A stretch of DNA of 64,000 nucleotides from CALOCY01 sp942491975 (GTDB taxonomy: Bacteria; Bacteroidota; Bacteroidia; Bacteroidales; Prolixibacteraceae): contig CALOCY010000004.1 of assembly GCA_942491975.1 (NCBI GenBank), positions 1,364,001-1,428,000 on the forward strand, written 5' to 3'. Of the stretch, positions 1 through 9,416 are shown one piece after another. Position 1 is the stretch's first letter; each line of letters begins with the position of its first letter. The notes beneath the pieces are model-generated. The model did no database searches. It was not told the DNA's origin and saw only the letters and a list, made by a program, of their open reading frames with translations. The position numbers and the translations under genes are program-made.

Positions 1-1
1 C

Positions 2-640
2 CCGGTTTATATTGCGAACTTCATAGAGAAGATGAAGAAAGAGGGACAGATTGTTTTTGCAAAACGGAACAAGCGACAGGAGGGGTTTCTGTTTAAACTG
101 TTTTATGGGATATATAAACTGGTTTTTGCCCTGCTGACGGGTGAATCCATAAGTTTCGGGAATTTTTCAATAATCCCCAAAGCCTATTTGAACCGGATCA
201 TTTACCTGCCTGAAATCTGGAACCACTATTCCGGTGCCATTATCAAATCCAGGTTGCCTTATACAACTATTTCGAGCAATAGGGGTAAAAGGTACAGGGG
301 AAAATCAAAAATGAATTTTTCATCGTTAATTGTCCATGGCTTTTCATCCCTCTCGGTTTATGCCGAAATTATTTCAGTTCGAATCATATTTTTCACATTC
401 ATCACGTTTGTCATCAATCTTGGCATTGGAGGTGTTGTCCTTTACCGAAAATTCATATCCCAAATAGCCAGCCCGGGATGGGCTACCACATCCATCTTAG
501 GACTTGGCATCGTATCGCTTATGTTGCTAATGTTCTCTTTTATGACCGGGCTTTTAGTCCTGTATACCAGAAACCAGGGGCTTCTGAACAATTCGAGCAG
601 GGAGTACAAAAAATATATAAACAACGTTTATGAGCACTAA
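2..640 (+). CDS. Glycosyltransferase family 2 (DPM1/GtrB-like), C-terminal part
   Basis: The reading frame is open from base 2, so the gene begins before the window; the first in-frame ATG at 32 is internal. The visible N-terminal stretch (FAKRNKRQEG) resembles the end of the catalytic domain of polyprenyl-phosphate sugar transferases, where an R-x-x-R-x-E/D segment precedes the membrane region. Two strong hydrophobic segments follow near the C-terminus, as in GtrB-like proteins that charge undecaprenyl phosphate with a sugar at the inner membrane face. The next gene starts inside its last codons (11 bp overlap), so the pair is probably co-translated and functionally linked. The sugar specificity cannot be read, and the GT-A catalytic motifs lie outside the window. 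Confidence 0.7.
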   Translation, partial: PVYIANFIEKMKKEGQIVFAKRNKRQEGFLFKLFYGIYKLVFALLTGESISFGNFSIIPKAYLNRIIYLPEIWNHYSGAIIKSRLPYTTISSNRGKRYRGKSKMNFSSLIVHGFSSLSVYAEIISVRIIFFTFITFVINLGIGGVVLYRKFISQIASPGWATTSILGLGIVSLMLLMFSFMTGLLVLYTRNQGLLNNSSREYKKYINNVYEH

Positions 641-2108
641 AAACAGAGTGATCTCACCTGATAACATTATAAGGTATCTGTTTGTCTTTATCCTTTTCAT
701 TAACCTGGCAACATACCTTTCAACCCTTTTTTCGGTGAAAAATGTAAACGGGGTTGAAAGCAATGTCGTTTATGCCGTAGAGCAAATCGTCGATGATAAC
801 TCAAACCTGTATACCGATGTAAAAGAGATTCCCCATGCAATAACCCAATATGCCCCCCTCTACTATATGGTTTCAGATGCACTGATCAGTGCCCTGCCTG
901 TTTCCCTTACAAAAAAATCTTACGCCATCAGGATCATTTTAAGGATTTTATCATCTCTGTTTTTTGTTTTGATACTAATCTATGCTTACCGGATTGTTAC
1001 CGTGATTAATGCGTCAAAGCCTGATAAACGGGAAAAAAAATTATTGTTTCTATTGCTGTTTAGCCTCGTAATGCCATGGTTCTTTATCACACGGCCTGAT
1101 GTACTGGTAACACTGTTTTTTCTGATCGGCACCTATTATTTGATACTAAGCGAGGAGGGAAAAAAATATCAATTTATTCTCCTTGCCGGGCTGTTTTCCG
1201 CTTTAGCACTATTCTCCAAGCAAAACGGGCTGCTACTATTCCTTATTGTCAGCAGTTACCTGGTTTTGCGTTTGCGGATTAAAGCACTGTTTGCCTATAC
1301 CGGTTCTTATGTGGCATGTTTAACACTGCTTTGTCTGTTCTATTATGTTTTGGGATACCCAGCCATGAACCTGTATGAAAACCTAGTCATTGGTGTTAGC
1401 AATGGGATAGACCTAAAAAACGCAACTGTAGTTATAAAAACATTTATCGCATTATTTGGTTTTCCTTTTTGTATACTCATTTACCAGGTCATTCTAAATC
1501 AGAAGAAACTGCGAAATAACTTTACATCAGGATATCTTGTTTATGTTGTTGCAACAAGTCTTATTTTCGGGCTGATAACATGCTTTAAGGCAGGGTCTGC
1601 AATGAACTATTTTATTGAGGCAATTATCTTCTCCGTTATTCTGGGCTTTACAATGGTAAAAAATATAAAAAAAGAGCTGATTTTGATCGGACTGCTGTAT
1701 TGTCTGTCTATCAGCACTTATCATTGCGTTAAGTCTGTCCCGAGGAATCTGTTTTACACATTAAATTCAGGATATAAAAACGAATTGAATGCTGTTAACA
1801 AGATCATTGATGCTGAATTGGGAGATGGATATTTTTGTACCAACATGCGCCCGATAATCCTCGATAATTATGATCGGGCTATACTCCCTCAATATGAAAT
1901 TGTGATGAGTAGCATAGGGCACCATAATCCATCTTCAGCATACTACCAAAACCTGGTCAAAAACATTGATTATGAAAAAATATCACTGTTGATTGTGGAT
2001 ACCCGGTTTCGTTTTCCCGATATTGAGTTTAAAGATTTTCAGCTATACGATAAAATAGGCGATATAGAGGTATATAAACATACTAACCTGAGTTCGATTA
2101 TAAAATAG
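630..2108 (+). CDS. Multi-pass membrane glycosyltransferase (GT39/GT-C-like)
   Basis: A 492-residue protein with about ten hydrophobic segments and a soluble C-terminal tail. The architecture and the motif YAPLYYMVSDAL after the first extracytoplasmic loop resemble GT-C enzymes that use polyprenyl-phosphate sugars. Such enzymes transfer a sugar from the lipid carrier on the outer face of the inner membrane. The 11-bp overlap with the upstream GT2 gene suggests a donor-synthase/transferase pair for glycan or lipid modification. The classic acidic pair of the first loop is not clear to me, so assignment to GT39 proper is tentative. Confidence 0.6.
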   Translation: MSTKNRVISPDNIIRYLFVFILFINLATYLSTLFSVKNVNGVESNVVYAVEQIVDDNSNLYTDVKEIPHAITQYAPLYYMVSDALISALPVSLTKKSYAIRIILRILSSLFFVLILIYAYRIVTVINASKPDKREKKLLFLLLFSLVMPWFFITRPDVLVTLFFLIGTYYLILSEEGKKYQFILLAGLFSALALFSKQNGLLLFLIVSSYLVLRLRIKALFAYTGSYVACLTLLCLFYYVLGYPAMNLYENLVIGVSNGIDLKNATVVIKTFIALFGFPFCILIYQVILNQKKLRNNFTSGYLVYVVATSLIFGLITCFKAGSAMNYFIEAIIFSVILGFTMVKNIKKELILIGLLYCLSISTYHCVKSVPRNLFYTLNSGYKNELNAVNKIIDAELGDGYFCTNMRPIILDNYDRAILPQYEIVMSSIGHHNPSSAYYQNLVKNIDYEKISLLIVDTRFRFPDIEFKDFQLYDKIGDIEVYKHTNLSSIIK

Positions 2109-2434
2109 TTGTATTCAAAATGTTTGAAAAATGTGTTAAGTTGTTGATTTGCTGAGCAAATAGGGCAAAACCCCAAGCCCCCTTCATTTCTTTTCCTTAG
2201 ATGAAAAGAAACGAAGCAAAGAAAAATCAAGCCAAAATAAAGCTGTTTACATTTTCAATGTAACCAATTAGCCCGCATCGCGCAATTTTGGCGACTCACG
2301 AACAAAAGTTTTTTTATTTAAAATGCTTACTATCAAATATGTTAGAAAAAAAATCTTAAATCGAACTCAGGTTACTAAATACAGTATCGAATAATTTTAA
2401 CTTAGCAAGATTATTTCCTGAAAAAGATGAAGAC
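2109..2434. other. Intergenic region between two convergent genes
   Basis: This 326-bp stretch separates the converging glycosyltransferase and queF genes. It holds one 9-bp perfect hairpin (arms 2187-2195 and 2203-2211, TTTCTTTTC/GAAAAGAAA) and AT-rich sequence. No convincing coding frame or promoter is visible. The hairpin lacks a following T tract on the plus strand, so a terminator role is uncertain. Confidence 0.5.
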
Positions 2435-3319
2435 TTATTGCCTCAACTGCTTCGTATCAAACACTGTAACATTCCCCATAGTTGCAGGCAGGTATTCTGG
2501 CTTGCTGGCACGTGCAGGACAGATATCCAACCCGCCACGACGGGTAAACAGGCAACTAACCATTAAGATTTCGGGTTGTAGCAAATCCCACAACCGCTTG
2601 TAGATCATTTCACACACCTCTTCGTGAAAATGGTTCTCGTTGCGAAAAGAGACCAGGTATTTCAGCAATGAGATTTTATCAATGCTTTTACCTGCTTTAA
2701 TATGGATAAATGCACTGCCCCAGTCGGGCTGGTGGGTAATTTTACAGTTGCTTCGGAGCAAATGTGTAGCTATTTTTATCTCGAATGGGCTATTTGATTC
2801 ACAAGCTAACAATTCAGGGGCTTCACGGTATTCATCAAAAACAACGTCCTCTGCTTTTCCCAGCTCTTCCAACAGCTCATAATCATTAAAATCAGACACC
2901 CCTTGCTGTTCTCCATCAAAAAAACAAACCTCTACAGCTGTTTGCAACTTTTCAGCAAGGTCTTGTTGCACCTGTGCTACCACCAATTGTATGCCCTCTT
3001 CCCTACTATCGCCCCAACGCGACATGTTAAACGAGTTGAAGTAGAGCTTGAGCGATTTACTCTCTACCAAATAACAATTGTCACTGGAATAGACCATTTT
3101 AAGCATCCCCGTTACCGGCAATCCTTTTTGCGTTAAAAAGCCCAATTCATACAGGTGCCATGTATCGTACCCCGTAAAAATTTCCGGTTGTTCCTTAATC
3201 CCGTACAATTTTCGATTCTCCAAACGCGGAATAGCCACTAAAATAGTGGGATCATACTGTTGTGGATAGCTGGTTGCTTTCCCTAAAAATGTAGCTTCTA
3301 TGGGTTCTTTTTTAGACAT
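2435..3319 (-). CDS. queF: NADPH-dependent 7-cyano-7-deazaguanine reductase, long form
   Basis: Reduces preQ0 to preQ1, the last step before tRNA insertion in queuosine synthesis. At 294 residues it is the long (E. coli type, about 280 aa) bimodular form. The QueF signature ESKSLKLYFNSFN lies at residues 86-98. The catalytic cysteine is Cys192 in SNCKITHQPDW, and the general acid is Asp199. NENHFHEEVCE at 228-238 carries the substrate-binding His/Glu residues. It is the last gene of the minus-strand run, 22 bp after the ATP-grasp gene. No preQ1 riboswitch is visible upstream, so regulation would have to come from the operon. Assignment is strong. Confidence 0.95.
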   Translation of the reverse strand: MSKKEPIEATFLGKATSYPQQYDPTILVAIPRLENRKLYGIKEQPEIFTGYDTWHLYELGFLTQKGLPVTGMLKMVYSSDNCYLVESKSLKLYFNSFNMSRWGDSREEGIQLVVAQVQQDLAEKLQTAVEVCFFDGEQQGVSDFNDYELLEELGKAEDVVFDEYREAPELLACESNSPFEIKIATHLLRSNCKITHQPDWGSAFIHIKAGKSIDKISLLKYLVSFRNENHFHEEVCEMIYKRLWDLLQPEILMVSCLFTRRGGLDICPARASKPEYLPATMGNVTVFDTKQLRQ

Positions 3320-3341
3320 CTGACAAATTTAGAACACAAAA

Positions 3342-5492
3342 TTAAGCATCTTTGAGTAGTAATGCCAATAATAAACCCCTGTCAATAAGGCTGTGCCGCA
3401 ATATAAATTCCGATTTTTGCTTGTCAAACCCGCCAATAGCACCCATTCCATCAATCTTGGGCACATTTTGATCGATATTATTGATGTCTGCCGAACTCCA
3501 ACGGTGCTCAGCAATAACCCGTGCATCAATTTTCCTGGAAATATTTCTTATACGTTCAAACAATTGGTCATTCAGCTTATCAGCAGGCATAGGAGGGCGG
3601 GTTATTCCCCCATCAAACTGGACCTGCAACAATTTTTTCTTGTTTTTGGGTATTGTAACGATTTTTCTGATCTTTTCATCGATGGCGTTAAAATCGGATA
3701 TTGCATTAAACCGCACACTTATTTTTGATGAACCGTATGCATTCATTTTAAATATATTCGAGCTAAAATCGGTTTGATAAGGAGCAATTACATTTTCTTC
3801 CTCGTTCTTGCCCAAATCAATGATTGACGATTGCGTTTTAAAAAAGTGGTGGGATGCCACAGCTACATTTTCAGCAGAAGAAGTTGCAATTAATTTCATC
3901 CCGTAAGAATAGAGTGCCGATCCCGATCGTGATGTAATCACACTTCCTTCGATGTTTCCCCCGTGCATGCTGATAATATTTTTTGCATGAACCGCCTTCT
4001 GTTTCAATAGTTTTTGTGAAAATTTCCCGCTTATGGATGAGTCGGTGATTAAAAATATCCCAATATTGATTTTGCGGAGCAATTTTGCAAACCGCAATGA
4101 TTGCAACGCAGAAACAGATGTAACAATGCCTCCTTTATTCTCCCAAATACCCGTACCATACAGGCGATGCTCCGTTTCATGGTAGCTTTCATGCTCCGGC
4201 ATTTTGAGCGTATCGTCCACCGGCAATAGCAACAAATAGTCGATTTTTTCATTCAATGAATTGGAGAAGTACATCATATTCCCCACTTCAAGTTGGGGAA
4301 AGATTTCGTTGGTAAACCCCAGTTGAGTTAACTCTGCTTTAATCAATCCGGTACATTTATTTACCCCTTCAATATTACGTACATGTGTGTCGATATTTAC
4401 GACTTTCTCCAACAGTTTCTCGGTATTTTGTTGGCGGCTTCTTAAAAAAGAGCGCAACCGGCTGTTTAACGGAAGTTTTTTATCTTTTTCCTCAGGAAGT
4501 TCCGACATTAAATTGTTGGAAAAATAGCGTACCGCAGCCACATCCAGTATTTTATTCACAAGCTTTGAGAAATCATATCCGGCTACCCTTGCCGCTGTGG
4601 GATATGAGCCTGTTTCACCCAGGCTTGCCATGGAGTTTATTTCCAACAGGTAAATGTTGCCGTCTTCATCCAACCGGATGTCCACACGGGCAAAGTCACG
4701 CAGCTCAAGGGCTTTAAACGCCTGAATGCTGTAGTTGACCATTGCTTCGGCCAACTCGGGGGATAATTCTGCGGGACAAATCTTCCGTTTAGGCTGTTCT
4801 CTTTTATCGGTCACCGTTTGAATGGCATCGGGATTGCCTTCCAAATCAATTTCCAATACAGGAAAAGCTTCGATAGGCGTATTGCCCAGTAATCCCACAC
4901 AAAACTCACGTCCCCGTATAAATTGCTCCACCAGTGCCTGCTGTTGAAATTCAGTGACCACAAAATTGATGGATTCACGCAGGTCATCTTCATTGTAGAC
5001 CACTTTCAACCCAAAAGAGACACTTTCCATTTTGGGTTTTACAATCACGGGGTATTTTACGTCCGATAAATCATCGGAAGCCGAGTTAAACACCCAAAAA
5101 TCGGGTGTGGGCAGCCCTCTGTTTTGCCATACGATCTTGGTCATTACCTTATCAAGTGCCAGTGCATGCCCCGAAGGGTTTGATCCCACATAAGGTACAC
5201 CCAGCATTTCGAGTAACGATGGGATATGTGTGTAACGGCTTTCACCCTGTATGCCGTAAGCCATATTAAATACCATCCCCATTTGTTCACCGTCAATGGT
5301 ACGGGGCATAAAGTTTTGCAGGCGCTCTATCACATACATGTTGCCATCAAGAATGCTTACGTTGTGCCCGGCACGTTCCAAACACGCTGCCACCTTCTTT
5401 ACACTGGCTTCGTTATAAAACTCTTTATTCTGCATCCCCAGCGTATTGATTACCCCGGTAATGTCTTTATTGTATATAATAGCTACTTTCAT
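3342..5492 (-). CDS. D-Ala-D-Ala ligase-like ATP-grasp protein fused to a degenerate M20 peptidase-like domain
   Basis: Residues 1-320 match the Ddl/ATP-grasp fold: a pre-ATP-grasp domain, substrate-binding GVPYVGSNP at 98-106, and the metal-binding LLEINSMASLGETG near 282-295. Residues 360-716 resemble an M20/CPG2-type peptidase, but key residues are changed. The usual H-x-D metal motif reads PVDDT (His lost, Asp427 kept). The bridging Asp of DMKGG is Glu in WENKGG. The catalytic Glu pair after the third strand reads DSSISG. The second half therefore looks like a pseudo-enzyme, perhaps binding a peptide or amino acid. The gene sits 13 bp after mscS. Substrate unknown; a carboxylate-amine ligase acting on a cell-wall or dipeptide substrate is an inference. 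Confidence 0.75.
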   Translation of the reverse strand: MKVAIIYNKDITGVINTLGMQNKEFYNEASVKKVAACLERAGHNVSILDGNMYVIERLQNFMPRTIDGEQMGMVFNMAYGIQGESRYTHIPSLLEMLGVPYVGSNPSGHALALDKVMTKIVWQNRGLPTPDFWVFNSASDDLSDVKYPVIVKPKMESVSFGLKVVYNEDDLRESINFVVTEFQQQALVEQFIRGREFCVGLLGNTPIEAFPVLEIDLEGNPDAIQTVTDKREQPKRKICPAELSPELAEAMVNYSIQAFKALELRDFARVDIRLDEDGNIYLLEINSMASLGETGSYPTAARVAGYDFSKLVNKILDVAAVRYFSNNLMSELPEEKDKKLPLNSRLRSFLRSRQQNTEKLLEKVVNIDTHVRNIEGVNKCTGLIKAELTQLGFTNEIFPQLEVGNMMYFSNSLNEKIDYLLLLPVDDTLKMPEHESYHETEHRLYGTGIWENKGGIVTSVSALQSLRFAKLLRKINIGIFLITDSSISGKFSQKLLKQKAVHAKNIISMHGGNIEGSVITSRSGSALYSYGMKLIATSSAENVAVASHHFFKTQSSIIDLGKNEEENVIAPYQTDFSSNIFKMNAYGSSKISVRFNAISDFNAIDEKIRKIVTIPKNKKKLLQVQFDGGITRPPMPADKLNDQLFERIRNISRKIDARVIAEHRWSSADINNIDQNVPKIDGMGAIGGFDKQKSEFILRHSLIDRGLLLALLLKDA

Positions 5493-5505
5493 TTTTTAGC
5501 TCAAT

Positions 5506-6333
5506 CTATTTTTTCAGAATAACATTCCGATATGGGAATGGTATTTCAATCCCCTCACCATCAAATCGTTCTTTTATTCTCTCCAACACATCGCAGTGAA
5601 GCACAAAAGCATCATCGTGACTGGCGGTCCATGTGTATGCCCTGAGTGTAACCTGATATTCCCCCAGTGAAATCAACCTTATCACAAGTTTTGATTTATT
5701 GTTCCGGACTTCTTCGTCAGTACGCACATCCAAAAAAAGAGGATGGTTAACGATGACTTCTTCGATTATTTGTTTGGCTTTGCTCACATTCGACTGATAG
5801 CTAATCCCAATATCAATGTGTTTTTTAATTTTGGTATCAAGCAAAGAACTATTGACAATGGTTTGTTCACTGATTTGACTGTTGGGAATGATTACCCGGC
5901 GATTTTCATAGTTTTTAATGATGGTATGCCGAAGTGTAATCTCTTCGACAACCCCTCTGATTTCGCCACTATTTAACTCAATAGCATCGTTTACCCTGAA
6001 CGGCCTGAAAATCAATATAAAAACACCACTAATTATATTCGAAAATGCCTTTTGTGATGCAAAACCGATAGTAGCTGCAATAATCCCGGCACTGGCAAAT
6101 AATGCTTTTCCGTATTTTTCCAAGCCAGGGATCCGTTCAAAAATGACAATAAAAGCCACTATCATAATAATATACCCCACCGAGTTTTTTAAAAAACTAA
6201 AGTTGGTAGGATCGGCGTTAAGCAGTTTCATCCGCTTTTTAATTACGAGAGCCATCAGTTTTTTTATCAAAAACGACAAAATAAAACCAATTGCCAGAAT
6301 GCCAATTATATAAAGCCAGTCTTTTAAAGTCAT
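5506..6333 (-). CDS. mscS: MscS-family small-conductance mechanosensitive channel
   Basis: A 275-residue inner-membrane protein with three N-terminal membrane helices followed by the MscS beta and alpha/beta domains. The pore helix region GIIAATIGFASQKAFSNIISG and the loop FRPFRVNDAIEL are characteristic of the family. Such channels open under membrane tension and release solutes during hypo-osmotic shock. Its ATG overlaps the stop of the upstream amidotransferase gene by 4 bp (ATGA), so translation is likely coupled. Length matches the minimal MscS of about 280 residues, with no extra regulatory domains. Confidence 0.93.
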   Translation of the reverse strand: MTLKDWLYIIGILAIGFILSFLIKKLMALVIKKRMKLLNADPTNFSFLKNSVGYIIMIVAFIVIFERIPGLEKYGKALFASAGIIAATIGFASQKAFSNIISGVFILIFRPFRVNDAIELNSGEIRGVVEEITLRHTIIKNYENRRVIIPNSQISEQTIVNSSLLDTKIKKHIDIGISYQSNVSKAKQIIEEVIVNHPLFLDVRTDEEVRNNKSKLVIRLISLGEYQVTLRAYTWTASHDDAFVLHCDVLERIKERFDGEGIEIPFPYRNVILKK

Positions 6334-6911
6334 AATGAATCAAGTATTCCACAGCGTTTAAAAAAATTCTCGACAATACGTATTCCGTCTTTACCGGAAA
6401 CTTCAGGATGGGATTGAAAACCATAAATAGGTTTACTCCGGTGTTTAATAATTTCATGGGGCGTTGTTTCCGATTCGCCCAATACATCAAAATCAGGAGG
6501 TAGCTCAGAAACATGATAAAAATGACGTTTCACCAATGCTATTTCTTTTGATGAAATACCTTCGAAAATAGGGTCATCTTTTATAATGGTAACCTTTTCC
6601 TTTTTTTGATGGTATTCTGGTAATTTTTTTATGCGCCCCCTGTGTGCAACGGCAATAATTTCATGTCCCAGACACAAACCAAGCACGGGAACATCAAAGT
6701 TCATCAATGCCACAAAATTGGAAGTTAGGCTTAATGGTTCGTAAGGATTTCCGCGTCCTCCCGAAAGAATAATCCCACTCACTTTTGCCTTTGCCGATAA
6801 CGTTATGGGTTGGTTGTGGTCAAAAAACACATAATCAAAATCCTGCTCTGCCAAAAATTGGCGTTTGAATTTTTTGATAAAGCTGCTTTGGTTGTCAATT
6901 ATTAATAACAT
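6330..6911 (-). CDS. Class I glutamine amidotransferase, stand-alone domain
   Basis: A 193-residue GATase1 domain with the nucleophile elbow LGLCLGHE (Cys) and the catalytic His/Glu in FQSHPEVSG. It most resembles the glutaminase half of GMP synthase or anthranilate/aminodeoxychorismate synthase. No synthase partner (ATP pyrophosphatase or chorismate enzyme) is in the neighbourhood. It is translationally coupled to mscS. Candidate roles are glutaminase subunit of a partner encoded elsewhere, or hydrolysis of a gamma-glutamyl compound; a link to the polyamine genes upstream, as in PuuD-type enzymes, is only an inference. Confidence 0.8.
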   Translation of the reverse strand: MLLIIDNQSSFIKKFKRQFLAEQDFDYVFFDHNQPITLSAKAKVSGIILSGGRGNPYEPLSLTSNFVALMNFDVPVLGLCLGHEIIAVAHRGRIKKLPEYHQKKEKVTIIKDDPIFEGISSKEIALVKRHFYHVSELPPDFDVLGESETTPHEIIKHRSKPIYGFQSHPEVSGKDGIRIVENFFKRCGILDSL

Positions 6912-7010
6912 TTTATACCAATCAAATTTTAGAATGAACTATATAACGTTTGTAGTATTACTTACTCAATTTATTTTTTTCATCTTCTATTTTACACAAA
7001 ACAACATGTT

Positions 7011-8075
7011 TCAGAGCCATTTTTTTCTTTTAAAATATATGACCAATCCTGTACCTACAAGCAAAGTTATCCCCCAAAAAATGGCGTATGCATATTTGTA
7101 TTTTAGTTCCGGCAAATATTCAAAATTCATCCCATAAATTCCAGCCATAAAAGTTAAAGGTATAAAAATCGCTGCAAAAATAGTAAGCACCTTCATTACT
7201 TCATTCATGCTATTGCTTACATTTGAATTGTAACTATTCAGTTGGTCTGAAGCCAGATTATTATACAACTCAATTGCTTCAGCCGATTGCATTACCACAT
7301 CATTTAAATCTCTCAAATACATTTTAATATCATCCTGAAAACAAGAACTTTCTGTCTTCAGAAGTACCGAAACAAACTCTTTAACGGGTCTGACTGCTTT
7401 CCTCAAAAAATTGAGCTCTGTTTTAAATTGATGTATCTGTTCTACAATTTTTTTGTCTTGTTTTAAGAAAATCCGATCTTCAATATCTTCCACCTTTTCA
7501 CCCAGATTTTCAACAAGATTCATATAATTATCAGCAATGGTATCCATTAAAGCATAGGCTAAATAATCATTATTACTCGACCTAACACGTCCTCTATTTT
7601 TCCTAATCCTGTCTCTAACTGGTGCAAATACATCACCTTTCCTCTCTTGAAGGGTCAATAGATAATTTTCTCCAAGAATAATCGAGATTTGTTCTGCATG
7701 AATCTTATTTGTAGATTTTTCATGGCGAAGCATTTTTAAAATAAAAGCATCATAATCTTCTCCATTTTCATATTTTGGGCGATGGTCTGTATTTAAAATA
7801 TCTTCTAACAAAAGTGACGGCAAATTAAATTTTTGCCCTATGTCTTTTATCATCTCCAAATCGTGAATACCATAGATATTTATCCAATTGACCCCATTAG
7901 ATTTCATTTCCGCAAATGCTTCATTAACTGTTGGCAGTTCTTTTTCAAAAAGAGACTGGGCATCAAATTGCATGATTTGAATGACAGGAGTCTCCATTTT
8001 CTGGTTTCCAATCAAAATAAGTGAACCCGGTGCCTCTCCTTTTGCTTTTGTCCGATCTTTTAGAAAACGTGCCAT
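7011..8075 (-). CDS. corA: CorA-family magnesium/cobalt transporter
   Basis: A 354-residue protein with a large N-terminal cytoplasmic domain, a long helix, and two C-terminal membrane helices. The first helix ends in the diagnostic GMN motif (AGIYGMNFEYLPELK), followed by the short periplasmic loop and the second helix. The C-terminus ends in the basic tail FKRKKWL that follows the last helix in CorA proteins. CorA pentamers import Mg2+ (or Co2+/Ni2+) along the membrane potential. It follows the deoxyhypusine-synthase-like gene after 18 bp, so it may share that transcript. About 100 bp separate it from the next gene downstream. Confidence 0.95.
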   Translation of the reverse strand: MARFLKDRTKAKGEAPGSLILIGNQKMETPVIQIMQFDAQSLFEKELPTVNEAFAEMKSNGVNWINIYGIHDLEMIKDIGQKFNLPSLLLEDILNTDHRPKYENGEDYDAFILKMLRHEKSTNKIHAEQISIILGENYLLTLQERKGDVFAPVRDRIRKNRGRVRSSNNDYLAYALMDTIADNYMNLVENLGEKVEDIEDRIFLKQDKKIVEQIHQFKTELNFLRKAVRPVKEFVSVLLKTESSCFQDDIKMYLRDLNDVVMQSAEAIELYNNLASDQLNSYNSNVSNSMNEVMKVLTIFAAIFIPLTFMAGIYGMNFEYLPELKYKYAYAIFWGITLLVGTGLVIYFKRKKWL

Positions 8076-8093
8076 AAGCTGTATTTTATGTTA

Positions 8094-9071
8094 TTACGAT
8101 CCCAACAAGTATGCGAATATCAATGGTGCCACAATGGTGGCATCCGATTCGACAATAAACTTAGGGGTATCAATCCCCAGTTTTCCCCAGGTAATTTTTT
8201 CATTGGGTACCGCTCCCGAGTAGGAACCATAGCTGGTAGTCGAATCCGATATCTGACAGAAATAGCTCCAAAAAGGCGTATCTGTTCTTTCCATATCCTG
8301 ATACAACATAGGCACCACACAGATGGGGAAATCGCCCGCTATACCCCCTCCTATTTGAAAGAAGCCGATGCCGTTATCTTTCGTATTGGCGGTGTACCAC
8401 CCTGCCAACCATGTCATATACTCAATGCCTGATTTCATGGTAGAAGGCTTCAATTCACCCTTAATGCAATACGATGCAAAGATATTTCCCATGGTAGAGT
8501 CTTCCCACCCCGGCACTACCATAGGCAGGTTTTTCTCAGCTGCCGCCAGCATCCAACTGTCTTTGGGGTCAATCTCGTAATACTGTTCCAATACACCCGA
8601 AAGCAGTAGTTTATACATAAATTCATGTGGAAAATAGCGTTCACCCTTCTCTTCAGCCGCTTTCCATATCTCAAAAATATGTCCCTGCAACCTTCTGAAA
8701 GCTTCCTCTTCGGGAATACAGGTGTCGGTAACCCTGTTGAGCCCTTTCTCAAGCAATGCCCATTCCTGTTGCGGGGTCAGGTCACGATAGTTGGGTTCAC
8801 GTTTGTAGTGCGAATGCGCCACAAGGTTCATTACATCCTCTTCAAGGTTAGCCCCTGTACAGGAGATAATATGTACCTTATCCTGACGGATCATTTCAGA
8901 CAGTGATTTACCCAGCTCCGCCGTACTCATAGCCCCGGCCAGTGTCATCATCATTTTATTGCCCGATACCAGTTGTTGTTCATACGCTTTTGCTGCATCA
9001 ACAAGTGCTGCCGCATTAAAATGCTTATAATGGGTTGTTATAAAATCGGAGATATTTCCCTTTTTACTCAT
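8094..9071 (-). CDS. Deoxyhypusine synthase-like protein (likely polyamine aminobutyl transferase)
   Basis: Homologous to deoxyhypusine synthase. The catalytic lysine lies in the conserved TWGKLGID near the C-terminus (Lys297 from this start). It is followed by ESDATIVAPL, which matches the NAD/spermidine site of the family. Bacteria lack eIF5A, so the protein substrate is absent. Bacterial members are thought to move an aminobutyl group to a small amine, as homospermidine synthase does in plants. It follows arginine decarboxylase and agmatinase, which make putrescine, and this fits. I chose the ATG at 9071; the frame also opens with GTG at 9080. Exact product unproven. Confidence 0.8.
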   Translation of the reverse strand: MSKKGNISDFITTHYKHFNAAALVDAAKAYEQQLVSGNKMMMTLAGAMSTAELGKSLSEMIRQDKVHIISCTGANLEEDVMNLVAHSHYKREPNYRDLTPQQEWALLEKGLNRVTDTCIPEEEAFRRLQGHIFEIWKAAEEKGERYFPHEFMYKLLLSGVLEQYYEIDPKDSWMLAAAEKNLPMVVPGWEDSTMGNIFASYCIKGELKPSTMKSGIEYMTWLAGWYTANTKDNGIGFFQIGGGIAGDFPICVVPMLYQDMERTDTPFWSYFCQISDSTTSYGSYSGAVPNEKITWGKLGIDTPKFIVESDATIVAPLIFAYLLGS

Positions 9072-9086
9072 GAGACACACTTTTAG

Positions 9087-9416
9087 TTAAAAATCATCGT
9101 CATTATTCTTATTTACGCCCATATCCTCATCGGTATATTTTTCATCGAACGTATCTTTGCTTTCTTCTTTTAAAAAGCCTTCATCATCATAATCATCATC
9201 GTCAATGATAATTTGTTGCGCTTCTTTTACCGTCATGCGTACCAAATAATATTTCTCTTCCGTTTCAAAAGGCAATGCTTTCTTTTCCACATTATCTTTA
9301 TCGCGATAGCTAACCAAATGATCTTCAAAACCGGCCGGATAGGCCAGTTTTATCTGCTCCTGAATCTCCTGATCCAGGTTTTCGAAGTTTTTTATTATGC
9401 GTGGTTTATTTGTCAT
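9087..9416 (-). CDS. Small acidic conserved Bacteroidota protein
   Basis: A 109-residue protein with a globular N-terminal half (about residues 1-68) and a highly acidic, Asp/Glu-rich tail ending in NNDDDF. Similar short proteins with acidic tails are common in Bacteroidota and have no assigned function. Its start overlaps the agmatinase stop by 4 bp, so it is made together with the polyamine enzymes. The acidic tail could bind cations or polyamines, but that is speculation. Confidence 0.7.
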   Translation of the reverse strand: MTNKPRIIKNFENLDQEIQEQIKLAYPAGFEDHLVSYRDKDNVEKKALPFETEEKYYLVRMTVKEAQQIIIDDDDYDDEGFLKEESKDTFDEKYTDEDMGVNKNNDDDF

